In this document: positions 1 to 5,101 of the stretch, piece by piece
How the letters are laid out: every line of letters starts with the position of its first letter
Numbering within the stretch: position 1 is the first letter of the stretch
NCBI GenBank assembly: GCA_035651595.1
Contig: DASRFJ010000214.1
Location: forward strand, 1-5,101
Length of the DNA: 5,101 bases
Source of the DNA: JAFARZ01 sp035651595
GTDB taxonomy: Bacteria; Actinomycetota; Actinomycetes; Streptosporangiales; Streptosporangiaceae
Direction of reading: 5' to 3'
Translations under genes and position numbers: made by a program
Notes under the pieces: generated by a model
Database searches by the model: none
What the model was told of the DNA's origin: nothing
The model's input: the letters and a program-made list of their open reading frames with translations, nothing else

Positions 1-62
1 TTCTACAACCCGTTAACCGGACTAACTCACGACTCGCCGACTCGGACGGCGACCTCGACCCT

Positions 63-96
63 CTTGATCGGTAGGACTCCCCCGTCACCGATCAAG
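63..96 (+). promoter_or_regulatory. 10-bp inverted repeat / hairpin overlapping the RBS of the first recombinase
   Basis: CTTGATCGGT at 63-72 is the exact reverse complement of ACCGATCAAG at 87-96, separated by 14 bases (73-86). In RNA this would be a 10-bp stem with a 14-nt loop. Its right arm takes in the first three bases (AAG, 94-96) of the AAGGAGG Shine-Dalgarno at 94-100, so folding could limit ribosome access to the start at 105. As DNA it could equally be an operator for a dimeric repressor or a recombinase-binding site. No U-run follows, so an intrinsic terminator is unlikely. The repeat is seen directly; its role is inferred. Confidence 0.6.
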
Positions 97-100
97 GAGG
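94..100 (+). promoter_or_regulatory. Strong Shine-Dalgarno for the first recombinase
   Basis: AAGGAGG lies 4 bases upstream of the GTG at 105. It fixes the start of the 419-aa recombinase, because the same frame is closed just upstream by TAG at 72-74. The spacing is slightly short but workable. The first three bases are also part of the inverted-repeat arm at 87-96. Confidence 0.8.
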
Positions 101-104
101 TCAC

Positions 105-1364
105 GTGGGAGTGGTTGGGGAGTCCGGGTCTCGGGATGTCAGCTCGATCCGGTTGCCGAGGTGGGGTCGGGTCGAGCCGGCGCAGGGTCAGGCCGTGCCG
201 TGGCGGGTGGTGGACCCCGACGGGCACAGCGTCGAGCCGATCGCGGCGTTCCTTCGGGACTTCACCGCGTGCGGTAACCGCCCTGACAGTGTCCGCAGCT
301 ACGCCTACGGGCTGCTGCGCTGGTGGCGTTGGCTGCAGGTTGTCAAAGTTGACTGGGACAAGGCGACCTCGACGGAGGTCCGCGAGCTCGTCTTATGGCT
401 GGGCCAGGCCGACAAACCGCGCCGCCATCGGCGCACCGCCTCGTCGACGACGGCGGGCACGATGAACGCGGTCACCGGCAAGCGCCACCTGGATGACTCC
501 TACGCGGTGCCCACCGTGCGGCACAGCAACGCGGTGTTGCGCAGGTTCTATGAGTACTGGATCGAGTCCGGGCATGGCCCGCTGGTCAACCCGGTCCCGC
601 TGAACCGTCGTGACCGGCGGCCGCACGCGCACCACAATCCGCTGAAGCCGTTCGCAGCTGAGGGCGGCATCCGCTACAACCCGAAACTGCCCAAGCGCCG
701 ACCTCGGGCGATCCCGGATGAGCGGTGGGACGAGCTGTTCTCGGCGCTGCGCTGTGATCGGGACCGCGCGCTGGCCACGCTGGCAGTCAGCAGCGGCGCT
801 CGCGCCGGGGAGCTGTTGGGTCTGTGCGCGGGCGACGTGGACTGGGGCGAGCAGCGGATCCGGGTGATCCGCAAAGGCTCGCGCGGCGAGCAGTGGCTAC
901 CGGCCAGCTCGGAAGCGTTCGTGTGGCTGCGGCTGTATCTAGCCCAGTTGGAGCCGTTGCGGCCGAATGATCCACTGTGGTGGACCGTACGCCGCCGCGA
1001 TCAGGGCGGCGGACCGCGTCGCCAGCGGTTGAACTACGAAGCCCTGCGCGCGGTGTTCCGCCGGATCAACGCGGTGCTGGGCAGCAACTACTCGATGCAC
1101 GACCTGCGCCACACCGCCGCGCTGCGGATGAGCGCCGACAACCAGCTGTCAATGCGTGACGTGCAAACCGTCATGGGGCACGCGCACCTGTCCACGACCG
1201 GTGACGTGTATCTGGTCGAAGACGACAACGCCGTACTCGCCCGCGTGCACGAACACCTCACCACCCGCGACCAAGCCAGTTCCCAGGCGAGTTCACCCCT
1301 GCCGATCGCGGCGGGCTATGACCGCGGCGACCTGGATGTGTTGTTCGGCCAGGAGAAGCAGTGA
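105..1364 (+). CDS. Tyrosine recombinase/integrase, 419 aa (TnpA-like member of a recombinase pair)
   Basis: This is a site-specific DNA recombinase of the phage-integrase (tyrosine) family, which breaks and rejoins DNA through a covalent 3'-phosphotyrosine. Residues about 45-160 form the N-terminal SAM-like core-binding domain. Residues about 200-385 form the catalytic domain with every expected residue: Arg233 in GARAGE, Lys257 in IRKGSR, His332 and Arg335 in MHDLRH, His359 in MGHAHLSTT, and nucleophile Tyr369. The linker motif HAHHNPLKPF (174-183) is typical of actinobacterial members of this group. The length is usual for an integrase. The GTG start is chosen for its Shine-Dalgarno at 94-100 and an upstream in-frame stop. 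The 3' end overlaps the next recombinase by GTGA, so both are probably made together. By gene order it sits where TnpA lies in Tn554-type elements. Catalytic competence is well supported; the target site is unknown. The tail after Tyr369 is about 50 residues. Confidence 0.93.
   Translation: MGVVGESGSRDVSSIRLPRWGRVEPAQGQAVPWRVVDPDGHSVEPIAAFLRDFTACGNRPDSVRSYAYGLLRWWRWLQVVKVDWDKATSTEVRELVLWLGQADKPRRHRRTASSTTAGTMNAVTGKRHLDDSYAVPTVRHSNAVLRRFYEYWIESGHGPLVNPVPLNRRDRRPHAHHNPLKPFAAEGGIRYNPKLPKRRPRAIPDERWDELFSALRCDRDRALATLAVSSGARAGELLGLCAGDVDWGEQRIRVIRKGSRGEQWLPASSEAFVWLRLYLAQLEPLRPNDPLWWTVRRRDQGGGPRRQRLNYEALRAVFRRINAVLGSNYSMHDLRHTAALRMSADNQLSMRDVQTVMGHAHLSTTGDVYLVEDDNAVLARVHEHLTTRDQASSQASSPLPIAAGYDRGDLDVLFGQEKQ
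1351..1355 (+). promoter_or_regulatory. Shine-Dalgarno for the second recombinase, inside the first gene
   Basis: AGGAG lies 5 bases before the GTG at 1361, within the last codons of the upstream recombinase. It supports starting the long recombinase at the GTGA overlap rather than at the in-frame GTG at 1481, which has no comparable site. Confidence 0.7.
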
Positions 1365-3808
1365 ACGCCTCCACGAGCACGCTGGTCTCCAGGCCCGCGA
1401 GCGACGCTCGAGGCTCCCGTAACGCGGTCGAGTGCCCAGGGCACCCGGTCGGACCCCACGATCGGTCAACGATCGCGGATGTGCTGCACGCGCTGCCGGC
1501 AACACCGGGCTGGACAAAGCTGAACCCGGCCAACTCGCCCGGCCGGCGGCTTCGCGGGGCGCGGCAGGTGCTGGAGTGGCTCGCGGGTTATCCGGGCGAG
1601 GGTTGGCAACAGCGGTGGGTAGCCGCAGACGCCGATCACCACCGCGATTGGATCGACAAGCTGGCCGCCGCCGACCCTCGCTGCGCCGAGATCAGCAAGC
1701 GCGAGCTGAGAGCGGGAGTCAACTGGTTGCTGCTCGCCCGGGTGATCCACCCCGGTTACGCCTACTTCAACCCCCACCGGGCGACATTCCTGTTCACCGC
1801 GCTCCCCCAGGTGATCAGCCCAGTGCTGTTCGCGCAACTGGCCTGCTCATCGACAACCGGGGCCGGTGCGATCGAAGCTTCACTTGGACCCGCGCTCACC
1901 CACCAGCAGCGCGAATTTCCCCGGGCGATCCTGGCCAAGATCTTGCTGCACACCGGCAAGGATCTCGAACAGCTCGAACCGGCTGACCTGCTGGAGTACC
2001 GCGCGGCGTTCAACCGGATGCCGGGCCGGACCAGCTTGGGCCTGGCGGGGGCGTGGGACCAGCTCGTCGAGGTCGGGGTGTTGCCGAAGGACAGCTCGTT
2101 ATGGGCTGCGGTCCGACCTGGTCAGCGGTCAGTGGCCGAGCTGGTCGGATCCGCGAACATCCACAGCGACACCGTGCGACGGGTCATCGTGCGCTACTTC
2201 GAGGAGCGCCGCGCCAGTCTGGATTACAACAGCCTGCGCTCGATGATCAGCATGATCGCCCGGGTGTTCTGGGCTGACATCGAAGCGCATCACCCGGGCA
2301 TCGACTCCCTGCACCTGCCCGAGGACGTGGCAGCAGCCTGGAAGCAACGAGTCCGCCACGTCGACTTGGGCGGTGGCCGCACCCGCGAGCGAGAAAGCTA
2401 CTTCCAGACCCTGATCAAGGTGAACGCCTTCTACTCCGACATCGCCGAGTGGGCACGCACCGACCCGTCCTGGGTGCCCTACGCCGTGCCCAGCCCGATC
2501 CGCCGCAGAGACACCGCCGGGGTGGTCAGAAAGCGCCAGCACACCATCGCCCGGATGCATCAGCGCACCCGCGAACGGCTTCCCGCGCTCCCGGCGCTGG
2601 TCGACGCGGCCGACCGGCACCGCCGGGAGCAAGCCGAACTCCTCACCGCGGCCACCGCCGTCGCCGCCGGGGACACCTTCACCGTCACCGAGGTCCCCTA
2701 CCGCCGAGTGCCCGGCGCGAAAGACCACCTAGGCGCCCGCTACCGCGCCGTGCTGGTCCGGGTGGACAACCTCGCCACCGGGACCCGACACAACCTGACC
2801 TACGCCGAGGACGACGCGTTCTGGGCCTGGGCGATCATCGAAACTCTGCGCCATACCGGGATTCGCATCGAGGAACTGCTCGAACTGACCCACCTGGCGC
2901 TGATCTCCCACCGGCTGCCCAAGACCGGCGAGATCGTGCCGCTGCTGCAGATCATTCCCTCCAAGACCGACCAGGAGCGACTGCTGCTGGTCAGCCCCGA
3001 GCTGGCCAGCGTCCTGGCCACCATCATCACCCGACTACGCCGCGAAGGTGGCGGGTCGATCCGGCTGGTCTCACGCTTCGACCACCGCGAACGTCTGACC
3101 AGCCCACCGTTGCCGCACTTGTTCCAAAGCGGCGTGAAGTCCCGTTCAACAGGCCCGCTGCCCTACGCCTCGGTCACCCGGCTGCTCAACGAGACCGTGG
3201 CGCGCGCCGCATTACGCGACGCCGCCGGCGAACCTCTGAGCTACCGAGCCCATGACTTCCGCCGGATCTTCGCCACCGAGGCCATCGGCGCTGGCCTGCC
3301 CGTGCACATCGCCGCTCGGCTGCTCGGTCACCAGACCCTGACCACCATCCAGGGCTACCACGCAGTCTTCGACGACGAGCTGATCCGCGCCTATCGCGGG
3401 TTCCTCGACGCCCGCCGATCGTTGCGCCCCGAGGCCGAGTACCGCGAACCCACCGACGCCGAATGGCGCGAGTTCGAGCAACACTTCGAACAGCGCAAAC
3501 TCGAACTCGGCAGCTGCGGGCGCCCCTACGGCAGTCCCTGCTCGCACGAACACGCCTGCATCCGCTGCCCCATGCTGCGGATCGACCCGCGCCAACGCGC
3601 CCGGCTCGCCGAGATCATCCGCAACCTCTCCGACCGCATCGCCGAAGCCCGCACCCACGGTTGGCACGGCGAGGTGACCGGGCTGCAGATCAGCCTCAAC
3701 GCCGCCCGCACCAAGCTCGCCGGCCTCGAACGCTCCCACCCCCGCACAACGGATCTCGGCATGCCAACAACCGACCACCCCGGCGAGCAGAAAGGCCCGC
3801 GGCAGTGA
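1361..3808 (+). CDS. Long tyrosine recombinase, 815 aa, with C-terminal Cys/His cluster (TnpB-like)
   Basis: This is a second, unusually long tyrosine recombinase, expected to act on DNA together with its upstream partner. The catalytic domain occupies about residues 480-680 and is complete: Arg502 in GIRIEEL, Lys535 in PSKTDQ, His631 and Arg634 in AHDFRR, His657 in LLGHQTLTT, and nucleophile Tyr666. About 480 residues precede it, far more than a normal core-binding domain. I recognise no further domain there, although 270-365 looks helical and could hold the core-binding fold. After the tyrosine comes a Cys/His cluster (Cys719, Cys727, Cys733, Cys736, with His729 and His731), likely a zinc knuckle, followed by a predicted helical segment (about 741-790). 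Tn554 TnpB, the closest well-known relative by layout, is about 630 aa. The GTG start overlaps the previous stop and has an AGGAG site. The 3' end overlaps the ATPase gene by GTGA. Integrase class is firm; the TnpB assignment rests on gene order and size. Confidence 0.9.
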   Translation: MNASTSTLVSRPASDARGSRNAVECPGHPVGPHDRSTIADVLHALPATPGWTKLNPANSPGRRLRGARQVLEWLAGYPGEGWQQRWVAADADHHRDWIDKLAAADPRCAEISKRELRAGVNWLLLARVIHPGYAYFNPHRATFLFTALPQVISPVLFAQLACSSTTGAGAIEASLGPALTHQQREFPRAILAKILLHTGKDLEQLEPADLLEYRAAFNRMPGRTSLGLAGAWDQLVEVGVLPKDSSLWAAVRPGQRSVAELVGSANIHSDTVRRVIVRYFEERRASLDYNSLRSMISMIARVFWADIEAHHPGIDSLHLPEDVAAAWKQRVRHVDLGGGRTRERESYFQTLIKVNAFYSDIAEWARTDPSWVPYAVPSPIRRRDTAGVVRKRQHTIARMHQRTRERLPALPALVDAADRHRREQAELLTAATAVAAGDTFTVTEVPYRRVPGAKDHLGARYRAVLVRVDNLATGTRHNLTYAEDDAFWAWAIIETLRHTGIRIEELLELTHLALISHRLPKTGEIVPLLQIIPSKTDQERLLLVSPELASVLATIITRLRREGGGSIRLVSRFDHRERLTSPPLPHLFQSGVKSRSTGPLPYASVTRLLNETVARAALRDAAGEPLSYRAHDFRRIFATEAIGAGLPVHIAARLLGHQTLTTIQGYHAVFDDELIRAYRGFLDARRSLRPEAEYREPTDAEWREFEQHFEQRKLELGSCGRPYGSPCSHEHACIRCPMLRIDPRQRARLAEIIRNLSDRIAEARTHGWHGEVTGLQISLNAARTKLAGLERSHPRTTDLGMPTTDHPGEQKGPRQ
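3515..3568 (+). other. Putative zinc-binding Cys/His cluster in the long recombinase
   Basis: Codons 719-736 encode C-x7-C-x-H-x-H-x-C-x2-C, about 50 residues after the catalytic tyrosine. Four cysteines and two histidines in 18 residues are far more than the rest of the protein has, which suggests a metal-binding knuckle for DNA or partner contact. A helical, Arg-rich segment follows. Metal binding is inferred from the spacing only. Confidence 0.6.
3790..3795 (+). promoter_or_regulatory. Weak Shine-Dalgarno for the MinD/ParA-type gene
   Basis: GAAAGG ends 9 bases before the GTG at 3805. It is weaker than the sites before the other genes, so translation here may rely more on coupling from the recombinase that ends at 3808. 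Confidence 0.45.
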
Positions 3809-5034
3809 ACAACCACGACACCACCTGGCTCGGCAACCCCGAGCTGATGCCCTGGCGGGCCGATCCGACCGGCCCGGCCTGGACATTCCCGACCAAACCC
3901 ACCCTCACCCTCGACCAGGACAGCCCACCGACCGAGCCCGGCGCCGCCCCCGAGGTCGATGCCACCGCGACACCGCCCACCATCACGCTCGAGCAGCAAG
4001 TCAGCGGGCACGAACACACCACACCTGAGCGATCCCGTCCCGGCCCAAGCAGTGCAGGCCGTCCCGTCACGAACGCGGCGCCGTTCGCGGTCAACGATGT
4101 GCTGATCCACCGCCGCGCTCGCCCCACCGGCGGCTGGCGCGCGGCCCTCTACACCGCCACCGGTGGACGCTGCAACCCCGGGCTCTCCCTTGCCCAAGCC
4201 GAACACCGCCTGCTCCTCGACCGGGTACGCACCCCACTGCGCGGCGCCCACCAGATCGTCGTCACCTCGCTCAAAGGCGGAATCGGTAAGACCACCATCA
4301 CCGCCGGCCTGGGACTGACCCTCGCCGAACACCGAGGCGACCGCATCATCGCCCTCGACGCCAATCCCGACGCCGGCACACTCGCCGACCGTCTCACCGG
4401 ACACGTCGGCGTCACCATCCGCGACCTACTGGACAACCTCGACACCATTACGTCCTGGACCGACATCGCGCACTACACATCCATCGCCGGCCGGCTTCAA
4501 GTACTCGCCTCTGACCAAGACCCAGCCCTGAGCGAAGCATTCAACCGCGACCAATACACCGCGGTCACCGATCTGTTGCGACGCTACTTCTCCGTCCTGA
4601 TCACCGACAGCGGCACCGGATTGGTGCACTCGGCCATGGCAGGCGCCCTGCAAGCCGCCGACACCCTGGTGATCGCCGCCGCTCCCACCCTCGACGGCGC
4701 TTCGCGCGCGGCGAAGACCCTGGACTGGCTGGTCGCGCACGACCACGCCCACCTCGTCGAACACGCCGTCGTCGCGCTCTCCCATGACCGCAGCTCCCGA
4801 TGGGTCGACCCCCGACCGATCCGCGAGCACTTCACCCGCCGCTGCCACGCCGTCATCGACATCCCCCAAGATCCCCACCTCACGGTCGGGGGACCGATCC
4901 GCCTCGACGAACTACGCACTCGAACCCGCGATGCATTCCTACAGCTCGCCGCACACATCGCAGAGCAATTCACATCAACACCGACCCGATCCCCGCTCCC
5001 AGACCACGCACCGATCCGACAGGAGCCGAAATGA
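3805..5034 (+). CDS. MinD/ParA-type P-loop ATPase, EspI-like, 409 aa
   Basis: This is a SIMIBI-class ATPase of the MinD/ParA group, whose members cycle between ATP-bound dimers and monomers to position DNA or protein machinery. The deviant Walker A motif is KGGIGKTT (157-164), with signature Lys157 and catalytic Lys162. The A' motif is ALDANPD (Asp185), and the Walker B/switch II strand is VLITDSGTG (Asp268). Residues 17-95 are rich in Pro, Thr and Glu and look disordered. Residues about 97-150, with GGWRAALYTATGGRCNPGLS and RTPLRGAHQ, match the lead-in seen in EspI-type ATPases of actinobacterial type VII secretion loci. So do the later LASDQDPALSEAF (234-246) and TLDWLVAH segments. No transmembrane segment is evident. 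The GTG at 3805 is chosen because it overlaps the previous stop and gives the family-like protein; the open frame upstream to 3463 is Arg/Pro-rich out-of-frame sequence. No ParB-like partner is visible in the window. The ATPase family is firm; its role in partition, transfer or secretion is open. Confidence 0.88.
   Translation: MNNHDTTWLGNPELMPWRADPTGPAWTFPTKPTLTLDQDSPPTEPGAAPEVDATATPPTITLEQQVSGHEHTTPERSRPGPSSAGRPVTNAAPFAVNDVLIHRRARPTGGWRAALYTATGGRCNPGLSLAQAEHRLLLDRVRTPLRGAHQIVVTSLKGGIGKTTITAGLGLTLAEHRGDRIIALDANPDAGTLADRLTGHVGVTIRDLLDNLDTITSWTDIAHYTSIAGRLQVLASDQDPALSEAFNRDQYTAVTDLLRRYFSVLITDSGTGLVHSAMAGALQAADTLVIAAAPTLDGASRAAKTLDWLVAHDHAHLVEHAVVALSHDRSSRWVDPRPIREHFTRRCHAVIDIPQDPHLTVGGPIRLDELRTRTRDAFLQLAAHIAEQFTSTPTRSPLPDHAPIRQEPK
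5021..5025 (+). promoter_or_regulatory. Shine-Dalgarno for the fourth gene
   Basis: AGGAG sits 5 bases before the ATG at 5031, inside the end of the ATPase gene. It has the same geometry as the site before the second recombinase and supports a real gene start at the ATGA overlap. Confidence 0.7.
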
Positions 5035-5101
5035 CTCGAACCACAACGATGCCGACACTCCCACCGATCGAAAAGTCCGGAAAAAACGTGATCATCACCG
5101 A
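5031..5101 (+). CDS. Start of an unidentified fourth operon gene (partial, cut by window end)
   Basis: An open frame starts with ATG at 5031, overlaps the ATPase stop by ATGA and is preceded by AGGAG. Only 23 codons are visible: MTRTTTMPTLPPIEKSGKNV followed by IIT. The N-terminus is Thr/Pro-rich and then turns to basic and hydrophobic residues, which could lead into a membrane segment or a beta strand, but too little is present to say. An in-frame ATG at 5049 is an alternative start without a good ribosome site. The last 30 bases are more A-rich than the rest of the window. I cannot assign a function. Position alone suggests it works with the ATPase. Confidence 0.65.
   Translation, partial: MTRTTTMPTLPPIEKSGKNVIIT

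Noticed and set aside
3..74. Possible 3' end of an upstream gene, open from the window edge to TAG at 72-74
   Set aside because: Only 23 codons are visible with no recognisable motif, and the frame 1 reading is also open here, so openness alone is not evidence.
1398..1410. CGAGCG-A-CGCTCG near-palindrome early in the long recombinase gene
   Set aside because: Six-base GC-rich arms are common in such DNA, and nothing else marks it as a site.
1458..1475. Repeated ACGATCG (1458-1464 and 1469-1475) near the start of the long recombinase, sharing GATCGGT with the leader hairpin
   Set aside because: The shared stretch is only 7 bases inside coding sequence, within chance expectation for this composition.
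2129..2728. 199-codon minus-strand open frame
   Set aside because: It is antisense to the long recombinase, with biased Gly/Asp/Val composition and no domain features.
2449..3255. 268-codon plus-strand frame inside the long recombinase
   Set aside because: It is Arg/Pro/His-rich out-of-frame sequence overlapping the catalytic domain that is clearly coded in the other frame.
3463..3804. In-frame open extension upstream of the ATPase start, giving a possible 523-aa protein
   Set aside because: It lies wholly within the long recombinase, translates to Arg/Pro/Thr-rich low-complexity sequence, and the GTG at 3805 has overlap geometry and gives a family-like N-terminus.
3526..4404. 292-codon minus-strand open frame
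   Set aside because: It is Gly/Val/Arg-rich with no recognisable motif and spans the junction of two well-supported plus-strand genes; this is typical of a GC-rich antisense shadow.
1..5101. CRISPR array, tRNA or rRNA genes, intrinsic terminators
   Set aside because: No regularly spaced repeats, cloverleaf-like segment or stem followed by a T-run was seen; apart from 1-104 the window is essentially all coding.

Overview
The window looks like high-GC actinobacterial DNA. By eye it is about two-thirds G+C, codon third positions are mostly G or C, and two of the three complete genes start with GTG. The protein families point the same way, because both recombinases and the MinD-like ATPase resemble proteins common in mycolic-acid bacteria, Pseudonocardiales and Streptomyces. 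Genus cannot be fixed from the sequence.

Layout: positions 1-104 are a short leader with a perfect 10-bp inverted repeat (63-72/87-96) that runs into the Shine-Dalgarno of the first gene. Three complete genes follow on the plus strand: a 419-aa tyrosine recombinase (105-1364), an 815-aa tyrosine recombinase (1361-3808) and a 409-aa MinD/ParA-type ATPase (3805-5034). A fourth gene starts at 5031 and is cut by the window end. Each junction is a 4-base stop/start overlap (GTGA, GTGA, ATGA), so the four genes read as one translationally coupled operon with no room for internal terminators.

Both recombinases keep the full catalytic set (Arg, Lys, His-x-x-Arg, His, Tyr) but differ strongly in size and sequence. 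The short-then-long order resembles the TnpA/TnpB recombinase pair of Tn554-type elements. In that arrangement a small TnpC-like protein would come third. Here the third gene is instead an ATPase whose domain order matches the EspI-type MinD/ParA proteins of actinobacterial type VII secretion loci and related conjugation-type loci.

The likely reading is one end of an integrative or mobile element. The two recombinases would act together on DNA ends or attachment sites, and the ATPase with the gene after it would begin a partition, transfer or secretion module. Co-transcription and coupled translation are inferred from the overlaps. The element's ends, any cargo and the fourth gene's function lie outside the window.
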